Part shown: one piece after another, positions 1 to 10,654 of the stretch
How the letters are laid out: every line of letters begins with the position of its first letter
How positions within the stretch are numbered: the stretch's first letter is position 1
DNA from: Bettongia penicillata ogilbyi
Lineage: Eukaryota; Chordata; Mammalia; Diprotodontia; Potoroidae
Assembly: GCA_023548195.1 (NCBI GenBank)
Contig: JAJHZJ010000336.1
Coordinates: 620,001 to 684,000, forward strand
Length of the DNA: 64,000 bases
Direction: 5' to 3'
Position numbers and translations under genes: made by a program
Notes under the pieces: model-generated
Told to the model about the DNA's origin: nothing
Seen by the model: only the letters and a program-made list of their open reading frames with translations
Database searches by the model: none

Positions 1-261
1 AACTCAATCCTGCAGGGTACCCTGTCTTCAGATGCTTACAAACCACTGGGACTGACTCACTTTCTGCATCACTGCCATCACATTTTCCACAATGGTAACA
101 CTCTGTCCATATGACCACAACACTATCTATCCACATTCATTCCATTTCTCTCATACTCCATTCGTAACACATTACTCCAGAAATACTGATAGGCTAGTTC
201 TAGTACCACCATGTCAAACAATGATCCCTAGTGTTAAAGGAAGTGCTTTACACACAGTTTG
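1..261. other. Unassigned DNA
   Basis: I recognise no gene or repeat here. A short ORF crosses it but runs into the adjacent SINE and has no family resemblance. Confidence 0.5.
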
Positions 262-507
262 CTGTTGTTCAGTCATATTCAACTCTTTGCGACCCCATTT
301 GGGGTTTTCTTGGCAAAGACACTGGAGTGGTTTGCCATTTCTTTCTCCAGCGTGTTTTACAGATGAGTAAATTGAAGCAAAGAAGGTTAAGGGACTTGCC
401 CACGGTCATATAGCTAGGAAGTATCCAAGGTTGGATTTGAACTCAGGAAGATGAGCCTTCCTGACTCCAGGCTAGGCACTCTATTGTTTGTGCCACCTAG
501 TTGCCCT
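262..507 (-). mobile_element. tRNA-related marsupial SINE, family A
   Basis: On the minus strand this reads as a tRNA-like head ('gcaactaggtggcac'), a middle with 'gagttcaaatcc'-type and 'cctagctatatgaccgtggg' segments, and a tail with 'ggcaaaccactccagtgtc' and 'aaccccaaatggggtcgc'. Other full or partial copies recur through this window (for example near 12.4, 21.5, 35.3, 52.7, 61.2, 63.3 and 63.8 kb). The tRNA-like head implies an internal RNA polymerase III promoter; activity today is unknown. Confidence 0.85.
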
Positions 508-687
508 TAGTAGACACTTAAAATACGCATATAGGATTTGGATTAAACAGAAATGTGTTTGTACTTTCTTATAGAAAAGTAATTAAAAAGTATAGGCAGT
601 TTTCAGCCTCCTTCACCTCCCATGGTACTTTTTGCCTTTCATATCAGATGTCCCCAGAGTCTAATGGTCTACAATCATAGAATGGTA

Positions 688-785
688 TTTTTTGTTAAAT
701 GATTTAATGAAATCTAGGTGAGCTATATCTGTGGTATTCCCCTCACCCCACCATCCTAGGAATATTGCTTTTTTAAAAAAGGGCA
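688..785 (-). mobile_element. CR1/L3 LINE fragment
   Basis: The block 'gaaatctaggtgagctatat' followed by 'attcccctcaccccaccat' matches, from memory, the antisense of the CR1/L3 reverse transcriptase region also seen at 7.0-10.0 kb. It is short and old, and no frame is open. Confidence 0.55.
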
Positions 786-849
786 TAGTTATTGATAAAG
801 TATTCTTGATTACCTGATTGTTATTGATGGTGGTGGTGTTATTTTTTGG

Positions 850-883
850 GTGTGTGTGTGTGTGTGTATGTTTGTGTGTATTT
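850..883. repeat. (TG)n tract, 3' tail of the 7SL copy
   Basis: An imperfect TG repeat directly abuts the 3' end of the antisense 7SL copy. On the minus strand it forms an ACACAC-rich tail where a poly(A) tail would be expected. Confidence 0.7.
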
Positions 884-1148
884 CAGACTGGATCTCCCTA
901 TAATACCCAAGTTGGAAGTACATTGGCCTGATCCCACCATCCATAATTGCCTATTCCCATTTCTGACCTGGGCCACTTCGTCTCTCCTTAGCTAACCTGA
1001 TACCAAGCACTCACTATATTGATGCCAGACTTAATATGGGTACCTAATCAGTTTGGTCTCTACTATACTTCAGAACTCCAAAACTCAAGCTGATCAGCCT
1101 CTGCTTCCCTAGCAGAAGAGATTATAGGCACAAGCTACTATATCCTGT
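884..1148 (-). pseudogene. RN7SL pseudogene: 7SL (signal recognition particle) RNA retropseudogene
   Basis: 7SL RNA is the scaffold of the signal recognition particle. On the plus strand the block holds the reverse complement of several 7SL landmarks in the right order: 'agactggatctcc' (3' Alu-domain end), 'ttctgacctgggcc' and 'cctta' (S domain), 'atattgatgccagactta' (S-domain stem), then 'agaactcc', 'actcaagctgatcagcctc' and 'gagattataggcacaagct' (5' Alu domain). Because the S domain is present this is a copy of the whole RNA, not an Alu-like SINE. It is about 265 nt against about 300 nt for the functional RNA, CpGs are lost, and many substitutions would break the stems, so a functional gene is unlikely. 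The flanking tail is CA-rich instead of poly(A). Confidence 0.8.
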
Positions 1149-1496
1149 TTATTATCTGTTTTTGATGAATCTCTGCTGTTTCTAAGACAGCTTCTTTCTT
1201 TTCTAAAAATGAGAAACCACCTTTCTAAGAATACCTTCTAGTACCTTGACAGGGATTGAAGTCAACCTCGCCAGCACCTAACTTCTGGCAGAACACCAGT
1301 GTTAGATATGTCTCTTCTCTGGGCATGCTTTCCCTCTTCATTACCTTCCTCAGGCTGCATTCTCAATAAGTAAACACAGACCAGTAAAGGCTGGTGACTA
1401 ACATTATAATAGTAGATATTTAAAACCAAAAAAGGTAGACAAAATGTTACCCTCCAGAGGGAAAGACTTCAGAGTGCATGCAGTTTGCAAAACGCC
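1149..1496. other. Unassigned DNA
   Basis: AT-rich sequence without a repeat or ORF that I can name. Confidence 0.4.
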
Positions 1497-1637
1497 ATGG
1501 TGGAACCTGAACAAAATCAAAAGGTAATTGGGAAATGTTTAATAAAATATACAAAAGGATAGTAGAACACAGAAAACTTTCATTTGTGGTTTTCTAAGTC
1601 AATATGCAGCCCACCCGGACCTGTTTGATACCACCAC
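1497..1637 (+). mobile_element. hAT-type MITE, family 3 (partial)
   Basis: The segments 'aaggtaattgggaaatgttt', 'gtggttttctaagtcaatat' and terminal 'ctgtttgataccacca' are shared with, or closely resemble, parts of the element at 14,585-14,765, and match my memory of a MITE whose ends read like 'gtcaaactca...tgagtttgacac'. The 5' end is missing. Confidence 0.6.
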
Positions 1638-1869
1638 CCTAAAGGAAATCAAGGTTAGAAAAGATATACAAGATCATCTCCTTAGGCTACATAATGGGAG
1701 GAGAAGATTAGTGGAAGAGGGACTTGAATTTCAGCCAAAGTATTTTTCCTTATGTTGATAGGCCTGAGCAATCTTACTCCCACCTAGGCGGACTTTTAAA
1801 AGCCACCAAGGATTTCTATCTTATATAAGCAAAACAAATCTTTTTATCTTTTTTGAAAAACTGGCTCTT

Positions 1870-2465
1870 TGATTTTACACATCCAATCTATCACCATTCT
1901 GCCAAGAAGTAGAGACATGATTCAACATTACTTTTCCGATGTCATGATTTGATTGGTTATCAATGTGATCCTATTTCTGAAGTCTTTCAATGTTGTTTTC
2001 CTTTACTTTGCTTTGGTCATTATGTAAATTGTTCCTTCAGTTCTGCTTACCTTGTTGTATTCATTCCTTTCCAACTCTGAATTCGTCATATGCATCACTT
2101 TTATGACTCAACAGTATTCTATTACTTCCCTGTACCACAGCTAATCAGTCACTCCCCAATAAATAACTACCTACTTTCCAGTTCCTCAAAACTATGAAAA
2201 TGTACCTCTGTAATTATTTTTGTATATGTGAAGCCTTTCCCCTCTATCTTTGACCTCTCTGGGATACATCTAAGTAGAAATATCCCTGGAATAAATGGTG
2301 TATATATATTTTAATGACATTTTTGGTATAACTCCAAATTATTTTCCAAAATAGTTAGAAAAATTCACAGCTCCACCACTGGTGCATCTGTATGCCCATT
2401 TTCCCACTGCATGAACCATTTTCATCTTTCATCTACACTAGCCAATTTACCAGGAATTGGTAACC
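1870..2465 (-). mobile_element. LINE-1 ORF2 3' region fragment
   Basis: The plus strand reads as the antisense of L1 ORF2 C-terminal coding and 3' sequence: 'aatgttgttttcctttact', 'gtattctattacttc', 'tatttttgtatatgtgaag', 'tctctgggatacatc' and 'aactccaaattattttccaa' occur in the same order as in the antisense L1 at 55.8-57.4 kb. No frame is open. It is a diverged old copy. Confidence 0.75.
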
Positions 2466-3475
2466 ACTAATGAGAGCTGAACTCAGTACACTCTATATAT
2501 GGGTGTCTGAAATTGTGTTCTGAGGATCTTACTTGCATCTAGCAGTAGATGCAAACCAAAGAACAATAGTCTTTTCATAGTAGTTAAGGTACTGGGCAAA
2601 TCTCACACATAGACTTAAAAGCTTCTTAATAACTTGACAAAAGGGGTGGGGAGTTTGAATTCTGATAAATGGTCCCCAATTTAATATTTTATGCTTAATT
2701 TCACTAAGTCTGAGACTAGGTATTTAATCCATAGAAAAGAAGTCCAGTCTGATTATCCTCTGTAGCCAAGTTTAAGACAACGGAAGCTAATTAACTAAAA
2801 AAAAAAAACCTAGTCTAAGTCTGAAAGTACAGGAGAAAACTTGGTTCTGTCTTGCTCTGAAAAGACATCAATTTGAAATGAACCTGCAACTGATCAGCTC
2901 AGGAAGAATACAATACTTCAAAATGGCAAAACCCAAGCCCTTTTAAGTCTCTTACCATAGTCCTGGCTATTACCTCCATTCTCATCACTAAGAATACAGC
3001 AAGGACAGGGGTATTCATCAGTGAAGTGGGGTGTGTGGAACAGAGAGAGTTAAGCTGCAGTCTCCAACCTAGGAAAAAGAGCCATGCTGATAACACTCAA
3101 TACATGCATGAGGCCAAGCCAGAGCTGAACTCCTCTCCATCCTCCTCTCTATGAGCATGCAGAGAATAAAAAGTGTAGCTCCTGCTAGTAACATAATTAC
3201 TTTAATTAAAATTTAGGGGGTCAGGAAAGCCAATTCTAAATGTCAGATTTCCAGTGACGTGTGATAAGCTTGGGTGAATTAAAAAAAATAGCACTATCAA
3301 TAACCAGCATATTTAACTAATGGTATGTATGAAGAGATCTATTCAGCAAAAGGTCCTATAGCAATTAAATGACAGCTACAGAATTTATTCTTTGCTCTCC
3401 TTGTCGCTGCCCTGATTTCATAGCCATGTGACAACCATAGATTTACAATAGCCTCTGACTGTGCTGCTCACTCCC
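2466..3475. other. Unassigned DNA, repeat-poor
   Basis: About 1 kb with no element I can name. A 65-codon minus-strand ORF at 2899-3096 has no recognisable family features and is probably chance. Confidence 0.45.
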
Positions 3476-3640
3476 CGTTCCTTGTTTCTTCCCCTTGCTA
3501 TAGCCTCTCCAAATCCTACCCATTCTTCAACCCTCACCTCCTCCAGGAAGCCTTCCTTGACAGCTGCAGTCACCGATTATTTCTTCCCTGCATGATCACT
3601 GAGAATGATTAATTTTTTCACTATTCATTTTGGCACTTGA
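3476..3640 (+). mobile_element. L2 LINE 3'-end fragment
   Basis: The phrases 'cctacccattcttcaaccct' and 'ctccaggaagccttccttga' are hallmarks of the L2 3' region in sense orientation. The segment ends before the microsatellite at 3652. Confidence 0.75.
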
Positions 3641-3651
3641 TTTTATATATG

Positions 3652-3724
3652 TGAGCGTGTGTGTGTATGTATGTGTATTTTTATATATGTGTATGTATGT
3701 ATTGTATATATGTATATATATATA

Positions 3725-3755
<31 letters not shown>

Positions 3756-3756
3756 A
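3652..3756. repeat. Compound (TG)n/(TA)n microsatellite
   Basis: Interleaved GTGTGT, GTATAT and TATATA tracts. The 73-codon ORF over it (Tyr/Val/Cys-rich) is a translation of the repeat. Confidence 0.9.
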
Positions 3757-3904
3757 ATCTAGCACTTTATTATGTTCAGTCTTGAACAGCTTGCTATTCT
3801 TGCACAGCTTTCTAATTATTCATGTGAATAAATGTCTTCTCCACTACCACCCCCCAAAAAAGTTTACAAGTTTTTTGTAGAGCATGGAAGATGTCATATA
3901 AATC

Positions 3905-4110
3905 CTATAATTTTAAGAGCTAAAAAGGTCTTCAGGAACTCAATCAGAATGCACAAGAAAGTCAAACCCATTGGATAGAAGTTTTTACAGATGGGGAAAC
4001 TGAACTCTATAGAAGTAAAGTGATTTGTCCAAGGTCACACAGTTACCTAGTGGCATAGCCAAAACCAGAATTTAGATATTTAGGAACTTATAACTGATCC
4101 TTTTTTCTCA
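3905..4110 (-). mobile_element. MIR-like tRNA SINE
   Basis: Antisense reading frame of SINE landmarks in order: 'aaggtcttcaggaactcaat', 'cagatggggaaactgaac', 'gtccaaggtcacacagtta'. The last two are the usual antisense MIR core and B-box-flanking strings. Confidence 0.75.
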
Positions 4111-4139
4111 GCACCATGAAAGGTCTTCATGATTACATA

Positions 4140-4300
4140 TAAAATCATTGAAAACCAGATCTAAAAGGGACCTTGCAAATAACATAGGACACATCTTCAT
4201 TTTAAACAGAAAGTGTGACACAGAAAAGGGAAATGACTCACCCAAAGCCACGTAATGATAAGAGCTAGAACTCAAAACTAAGTCTTCCAGGAGTCTCTGG
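4140..4300 (-). mobile_element. MIR-like tRNA SINE, second copy in tandem
   Basis: Same order of landmarks as the preceding copy: 'aaaagggaccttgcaaataa', 'gaaatgactcacccaaag', 'gagctagaactcaaaact', 'gtcttccaggagtc'. It lies about 30 bp from the first copy and is more diverged, so these are probably separate insertions. Confidence 0.7.
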
Positions 4301-4339
4301 GGATATTCACTATTACTTCTGTCCTGTGATATACATATA

Positions 4340-4690
4340 TGCGTTACACTCTACAGCCCAGTCCAGCCAAACCGGCCTCATTGATGCTTCTCACATGGAC
4401 ACTCTACCTGCTCTGTTTCATCTGTCCCTATCCTTGGAATGCACCCTAACCCCACTTCTGACTCTTAAACTCCCTTATTTCAAAACCATTCCAGGGATAC
4501 CTAACTAAAGTCTTTCCTGATCTCCATAGCCATTAATGCCTCCCTCCCCAATTTACCTTTTATTTATTTTTGTATATACTTTTTAATATATGTGTTATCT
4601 CCCCTGCTAAGTTGAGGCTACTTCATGCTTATCTTTGTATGCCCAAGCACCTAGTACAGTGCTTGGAATGGAATAAGTGCTTAACAAAAG
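4340..4690 (+). mobile_element. L2 LINE 3'-end fragment
   Basis: Sense L2: 'cctctccttggaatgc'-like and 'aaagtctttcctgatctcc' motifs, then 'tatctttgtatgcccaagca', 'cctagtacagtgcttgga' and 'ataagtgcttaac', which is the usual L2 3' terminus. ORF2 is not open. Confidence 0.8.
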
Positions 4691-4884
4691 ATCCACAGAA
4701 GCATGAGCCCAGGTAATCTGTTTCTGTTTCTCACTAACCTATATAGAACATTTGGTCTTTCAAAAAACAGACTGGACTTATGTGCCTGGGGTTTTTGAAG
4801 AAACAATCACTGATGAACATCAACTATATATGCACCCACATAAAGAAAAATGATACCTTTGGTTCTTACAGAGGCAACAAACTA

Positions 4885-4932
4885 GTCAGCAAATATTTAT
4901 TGCATTCCTACTATGTGCAAAGTGCTAACCAA
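4885..4932 (-). mobile_element. L2 3'-terminal scrap
   Basis: 'caaatatttattgcattcct' and 'actatgtgcaaagtgctaac' are the antisense of the L2 3' end. SINE B begins just after it. Confidence 0.6.
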
Positions 4933-4941
4933 AAGTAATGT

Positions 4942-5270
4942 AGATCTACAGTGTGTGTGTGTGTGTGTGTGTGTGTGTTCATCCTTCGTTGCTGAAGACC
5001 ATGCCATCAGAGAAATGATGACATGACTTGCACTTAACTTTGAGTGAGGGAGGACTGTGCAGCTCACCAGCCTCACTTCTCCTTCAGAGCCATCTGAATC
5101 CATCAGGATGACTTGGAGATGACCCAGGATGAGGCAATTGGGGTTAAGTGACTTGCCCAAGGTCACACAGCTAGTGAGTGTCAAGTGTCTGAGGTGAGGT
5201 CAGGTCCTCCTGACTCCTGCACTGGTGCTTTAACCACTGTACTACCTAGCTGCCTCTGCAGATCTACAGT
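4942..5270 (-). mobile_element. tRNA-related SINE, family B (RTE-type tail), with TSD
   Basis: The minus strand starts 'gaggcagctaggtagtacag', has a tRNA-like head as in family A, then a different tail ('catcctgggtcatctccaag', 'tcttcagcaacgaaggatga'). It ends in an (AC)n tract (4951-4978 here reads GT). The 11-bp string 'agatctacagt' flanks it at 4942-4952 and 5260-5270 and is a TSD. A CA-repeat end instead of poly(A) is typical of mobilisation by RTE/BovB enzymes. A 95-codon ORF across it is a translation of the SINE. Confidence 0.88.
4951..4978. repeat. (GT)n microsatellite formed by the SINE B tail
   Basis: A pure GT run that lies between the 5' TSD and the SINE body, so it is the element's own 3' tail read antisense. 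Confidence 0.9.
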
Positions 5271-5789
5271 AGTCGGGGGAAGAAGGAAAGAGTGCACCTA
5301 TGAAGCAATACAATGCAAAACTCAGGGAAATGAGAGCAGACCTCAAGGAAACAAAACCAACATATATGATGCATGTTTATATCACCATTGCAGGTGCTGA
5401 TGGTCTTACAAAATATAAGTGAACCTCTGACATGAAGTAAGTCTTCATGAAACAGGTGGGATAAAAAGAAAAAAACTAGAAAGAGAAGAGCTTATGCTGT
5501 CAGTAGACAGAAAACACAAGTTTGGTGTTAGGGAGCCAAAAATAGGTTCACCTGGTTGGAAGCAAAAGAGGCATGAGCAGAAACCTGGAAGATCCCTTTA
5601 CACTGAAGGAGGGAAAATGAGGAAGAGGGAACAGAACTATTATGAGTAGGCTAAAGAAATTTTAATGTGGAGAAGTTGTACAATTTAAAGACAAAAACGA
5701 AAATCCAATCCTGTAGGAGTAACTGGACTTCTATGACATAGGCTATAATAAGATCAAGTTGGTGATTGCTGTCCATGAAGGGGCAGGAG
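5271..5789. other. Unassigned DNA
   Basis: Purine-rich plus strand with no recognised element or gene. Confidence 0.4.
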
Positions 5790-5965
5790 TGGAAAGAGTC
5801 CTAAACTATGTCTGCATACAAGACACCTGAGTTCTATGCCCACTCCTACCACTGACTATCTGGGAAGTCTTTTCTCCCTTCTAAGCCTCTATCATCTCAC
5901 CTGTAAAATGAAGGTATTTGACTGGGTAATCCCTAAAGTTCCTTCCAGTTCCTTGCTTTTATCAG
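5790..5965 (+). mobile_element. MIR SINE
   Basis: Sense MIR order: 'gacacctgagttctatgccc', 'catctcacctgtaaaatgaa', 'gtatttgactgggtaatcc', 'ctaaagttccttccagttcc'. Confidence 0.75.
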
Positions 5966-6602
5966 TTTTATGGGCCAAGAGTGTTAAAAAACTTTCCATG
6001 TTTATCCAAATAGCAGGGGAGGGCTGGAGGCGGGGAAGGGAAAAGGAATGTCATTTTTCAAGAAACCAATTAGAATTTCAAGGTTTGGTCTCAATACATA
6101 TTCACAAATATCTGGGGGATAGCCGCAATGTGCCAGATTAAAAATAAATCACTTTCATGTGATTAATATTGCCATATTCCCAAACATTGTCACTCGGTCT
6201 CATCTGACAGGCCTTCTCTAGGCTGAGGAGAATGATATGACAAGTGTTGTGATTGGACAAAATATGACAAAGTTACAATTCTTTAGAGTGTCTGGCGGCT
6301 TTGTGTTCCGTTGATTCATATTTAAATCAGATTCCGAGTGGTTGAAAGGAATGTACAATAAGTCAGCAAGTGGAGGGAGACAGACGTTATCACCCACACA
6401 GAAATCATCAGGGACTTCGGCAGCTGCCAATAATTGGGGGAAGGCTCATCAAAGTAGAAGCAAATGAATTATGTTCATCTTTACACCAGCCTGGAACAAT
6501 GTTAAATACAATCCTGCCACTGTATTAAAGCTCGGATCCCTGCCACAGAGCTGATGATGAGTTTTATTTCCCTATAGCAATGCAGATTGTTATGACTGAG
6601 AA
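5966..6602. other. Repeat-free high-complexity block, possible conserved noncoding element
   Basis: No transposon or tandem repeat is visible between the MIR on the left and a SINE on the right. The stretch around 6125-6560 has balanced composition and retains several CpGs ('ggcggctttgtgttccgttg', 'agacgttatc', 'cttcggcagc') in an otherwise CpG-poor window. It also has AT-rich homeodomain-like cores ('gtgattaatattg', 'ccaataattggg'). This is only consistent with a regulatory element; no conservation data are available here. Confidence 0.3.
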
Positions 6603-6815
6603 GCAGCCTGGCCTACTAGTGAGATGACTGAACTTGGAGCCATGAAGAACTGGTGTTTTAAATTCTGCCTAGAAACTTGCTAGTTGTATGACCCTGGGGA
6701 AGTCACTTAACCTCTGTGTACTTCAGGCGTTTCCCTAGGACTTATCTGCTAAGTCAGTGGTTGCTTAGGGAGGTTAATACAGGGATTTCCCATACTGAGA
6801 GTGCCTTATGCTGAC
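6603..6815 (+). mobile_element. tRNA-related SINE, third (MAR1-like) type
   Basis: Head with 'cttgctagttgtatgaccct' and 'gtcacttaacctctgtgtac', then a distinct tail 'ttcaggcgtttccctaggac' ... 'gatttcccatactgagag' that families A and B lack. A second diverged copy lies at 10,475-10,640. Confidence 0.65.
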
Positions 6816-7027
6816 AATATCACTATGCAGCAAGGAAAAATATAATCCCTGGGAAAGAAATTGAGCCTAAAGGAAGGCAAATTAAATAGCATGGACAACA
6901 TCTGCAAGTCTGTCACTGCTCAGCTGAGACTTGCTTAGCATCAAACATTGGCCTAAAAAGGACTTTTTCTGCTGGAATGTGTGATGTATGTGTGTGGATA
7001 AACTTATCCTCTCTCCATATCAATTGC
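6816..7027. other. Unassigned DNA
   Basis: Short spacer with no recognised feature. Confidence 0.4.
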
Positions 7028-9965
7028 ACAGGATCACAGATTCTCCAAATGGGGAGGAGCCCCAGAGTTCACCTAGCCAAACCCAATTTTGAGCAGGAAT
7101 TCATTCAATAATGTCCTGGATGAGCAGTCATCCAGCCTTTGCTTGGAGCCCATTAGTGAGGGGAAACCTTCCCTCCCCTGGCAGCCTATCAGTTAGCTGT
7201 AATTAGGAGGAAGTCTTAAACCTCTCTAACATCTGCTGATTACTTCTGACCCTGACCTCTGAGGCCAAGCAGAGCAAGGTTAATAACTCTTCTAAATGAG
7301 AGCCCTTCAAATACTTGAAGATAGCCACCATGGCCCCTCAAGGCTAAATATTCCCACTTCCTTCGTCTGACCTTTATATGATATGGACCTATGGATGTCC
7401 TCTAGTTTTGTCAATATCCAACTTAATGCTTCAGATCCTAGAGGAATAACTAGAAAATAACTAGTACAATAGAACTAATAGCTTATTTGTTCTGAACACT
7501 ATGTCTTTCTAATGTAGCCTGAAATCCCACTCACTTTCTTGAGCTGTACTTAATACTTTTGACACATATGGAATTTGCAAACCACTAAAACCCCCATGTC
7601 TTTTCAGATAAGCTACTATCTAGCCATGCCTCCCCATTGTATACTTTTGAAATTCATTTTTTGCTTGTTAATTTGTAAGAATTTATATTTATTTCTATGA
7701 AATTTCCTATTATCAGATTCAGTCAACACTCTGGTGTGTTGAGATTTTTTAAAGACTCGACTCATCATCCTGCATCTTATCTGTCACTAGCAGCTTTTCT
7801 CATTTGTAAATCTGATGAGCATGCCATTTCCCCCTTTATCTGAATCATTGAAACTATTTTAAATAGCACAGGGTCAAACACTGACCCTTAGGCCACACAA
7901 CTAAAGATGACTTTCCAAGATGACTCCCAAGGAATTGATAATTATTCTTTGGACTAGATCATCCAAGCAATTCCAAATCTACTTGTCTATATATATTCAT
8001 CATTTAAGCCCACATTTTGAGAATCATTTTCAACTGTAGTTTTACATTGCTCTGATCTATAAAGAAATAGAATTTCTTACAGAAGGAAATGAAATTAGTC
8101 TCATAAACACCATTCTCAATGAAGCCAGGCTGGTTTTTTGTTTTGTTTTGTTTTTTGTTTTTATCACTGTTTCCTATTCTAAACATCCATTAACTATCCC
8201 TTTAATAATACATTCATGAATTTTGCCAGGAGTTGAAGTCAAGTTCACTGGGTTTCCACTGTCTTCCCTTTTTTGAACATGTAGACAATATTATCATTCT
8301 CTCTTAACTGTCCTTTCTTTGGACCCTTTGAAATTTGTTCTCCCAAAATCCCCATTAATAATGTCCTAAAATGTGCCCAGAATAAAACACAATATTCCAA
8401 ATGTGTTTTCCCACCCATTCATCATGATCATTCAGCTTATTATTGATAATGCATCTTAGTAATAACATTTGTTTCTTCTTTCGTTATCCAGATCATTGGA
8501 ACCTGGTAATAAATTCAGCAAAATCAATTAGGTGTTTTCATATTAAGGTTTTCATATTAATTCCTTACTTATCTGTGGTTTCAAATCCCCATTAGATTTT
8601 TTTTTTGTCTGTCTTTCCAACCTGAAGACTTTTCTCCTTGACAGGGAAAGCTGAAACAAAATAAGAGTTGAGCACCTCTGGGTCCTCTTTGTCATTAGCT
8701 GTCATTGCCCCATCAAACTACCCTTTCTTTCTTCCCTCCCCCAGTATAACTAAGCTATTTGTCTTTCTTCTGGCATTCTTAGCATTCGTAGCAAGAGCCA
8801 GCTCATTCTGAGCTTTAGCACTCATAATGCTTTTCCTACAGAACCACACCATGCTTTTCTACTGATCTTCCATAATCTGCTCTTACCATATTCTTTACAT
8901 GGTGCAGTACATACAGTGTGGGATTTTGAGTCTAAATTCACATTCTGTCTCAGATTCTTACTGACTGTGAGATGTCCTCCAGCTTTGGGCAAATCACTTA
9001 ACCTCTGTCAGTCTCAGTTTCTTCAGGAAAGTAAAATGGGTCTAATAATAGCACTTAACTCCCATTTTCATCTTTTAAGAAACTAAGCTGGTCAATTACT
9101 TCTCTATGTAGCTGTATTAGTCTACAAAACAACCAAGCACAAACTTTTCCCTTCTTGTTAGAATTGTTTCTCTTTGTATCTTCAGAATTTCATTCTTAAG
9201 AATTTCCATATCACTGTTAGACTAAATTCCCCTATAAAACTGCAATACATGGGATCCTACCTGAAAATCTGTTCTTTCCTGTCAGGCTCTTCCCAGTGGT
9301 CCTTTCTTTCTCTGTAATAATTCTAAGATAGAACAGTCATTTCAAGTGAGCGTTCCTATTATTTCTACTTCAGCGATCAGTTCCTCCTTTCTTGGGAGGA
9401 TTAGTTCAACGGAGCAGATCCTTTTGATCTGCTTTGATTCTTCTAGCTTTTGAAGACAATTATTAGGTGCTCAGCTTTTCGTTAAGGAGTTCCAGCAGAT
9501 TAATAACTGAGGTCCCCCATAATTCCAGACTTATGATTTTTTTCCTGAATTCATTTGATTCTTCCTTCTGTTCAGACAGTCTAGAATATACACCAATGAC
9601 AACATACCTTCTTTCCTTTATTGATCTTCACCCAAATGCTCTTCTCTACTCCTCTAGTTCCTAGATTTCCTAACATAAATATACCCTCTTATGTATCCCC
9701 CTCGTATCTATTCTCTTTGTTTTGTATAGGATTTGCCCTTCCACAATCATTTTTCCATACATAGGTTCCATCCTAAGAAATCTCAGTGATAGCTGGGAAT
9801 TGTGTTCTTAGATTTGTTCACATTTTTTCCCTTACATTGTATCTTCTTGATACTGTCCAGCTTAGTGGGTAGTTTTCCTCTTCCCCCTCCTTTCAGCTTA
9901 AAATCCTTATTGTTAGAGTTAAAAGACTTCAGAGTTCTCATGTATAAGAAAAGAGAGTTAGGCTG
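7028..9965 (-). mobile_element. Long CR1/L3 LINE copy
   Basis: The plus strand is the antisense of a CR1-clade LINE: 3' end at 'ggatcacagattctcc', then 'gcagtcatccagcctttgct', 'agcccttcaaatacttgaag', 'aaaccactaaaacccccatg', 'aagctactatctagccatgc', 'ctgatgagcatgccatttc', 'gcacagggtcaaacactgac' and, further 5', 'agccagctcattctgagctt'. These follow the order I know from CR1/L3 copies of reptiles and mammals. About 2.9 kb is retained, with diverged reverse-transcriptase coding and no open frame. A MIR (8905-9065) interrupts it. The part beyond about 9.1 kb is assigned with less certainty. The 60-codon Lys-rich ORF at 8004-8186 is meaningless. Confidence 0.72.
8905..9065 (+). mobile_element. MIR SINE nested in the CR1/L3 copy
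   Basis: 'gtctaaattcacattctgtc', 'gggcaaatcacttaacctct' and 'taaaatgggtctaataatag' are sense MIR/CORE-SINE strings in order, inside antisense CR1/L3 sequence. Confidence 0.7.
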
Positions 9966-10020
9966 GATAATGTCTCAGGTCCCTCCTGATTTGTGATCCT
10001 ATAATCCTATGAATCATAGG
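9925..10020 (+). mobile_element. MIR 3' fragment
   Basis: 'agttaggctggataatgtct', 'caggtccctcctgatttgtg', 'atcctataatcctatga' form the usual MIR 3' end. Confidence 0.55.
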
Positions 10021-10474
10021 TTAAGACGGAAACACTGCCCCACCACCACCACTAGGAAGCCATGGTTTTCAGGAAGGATACCACTTTCAGGGTTAAAAAC
10101 ATCTCAATACTTGACCCCAGTTTTGGAAAGGCTCCACAATTCATCCCTGAGGAGTGAAGAACCAGTTTCATCTCTGACTTCCACTGCCACAAAAATGTAA
10201 TCCATAAAAGCTAAGTTGGTCTTTCACTCCCATTGGTTTAAATCCCACTTGGTTTGACTCTTTCTCAGTCCTTTCTCTGGCTTTATCCTCAGCTCTAAAG
10301 CTCTTTCTCCTCACTGCAGGTATGAGAGTATTCTCAGTAGCCTCTACTTGAAGTGTTCCTAAATCTCACAAAGGCATTCTGTACTATCACCACCACCAGC
10401 ACCATGACCTTGAAAACAAGACAAGTTTCATCCCTACTTCCTCAGTGATTCTTACAATGCATTTAAAATCCATT
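10021..10474. other. Unassigned DNA
   Basis: No repeat or gene recognised. A 63-codon ORF at 10009-10200 has no domain features. Confidence 0.4.
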
Positions 10475-10640
10475 AGGTTCTAGGGAGATAAACTTTGGAA
10501 ACTTTTTCAAACTGTGTGACTCTAGATAAGTCATTTAAACTCTATGTATCTCAAGTAACTCCTTATGAATGGACTACTATGTCAAGCCAGATGGATGGGG
10601 AGTCCATCTGGAATACCCTGCACTGATGAAATCACAAAGC
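10475..10640 (+). mobile_element. MAR1-like SINE, diverged
   Basis: 'aaactgtgtgactctagata', 'agtcatttaaactctatgta', 'tctcaagtaactcctta' and 'ccctgcactgatgaaatcac' parallel the SINE at 6,603-6,815, with the 3' end better preserved here. Confidence 0.55.
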
Positions 10641-10654
10641 TTTTTGTGTACCTC

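Noticed and set aside
884..1148. Functional 7SL RNA gene or Alu-type SINE
   Set aside because: Too many substitutions and too short for a working SRP RNA, and the S domain excludes an Alu-type SINE.
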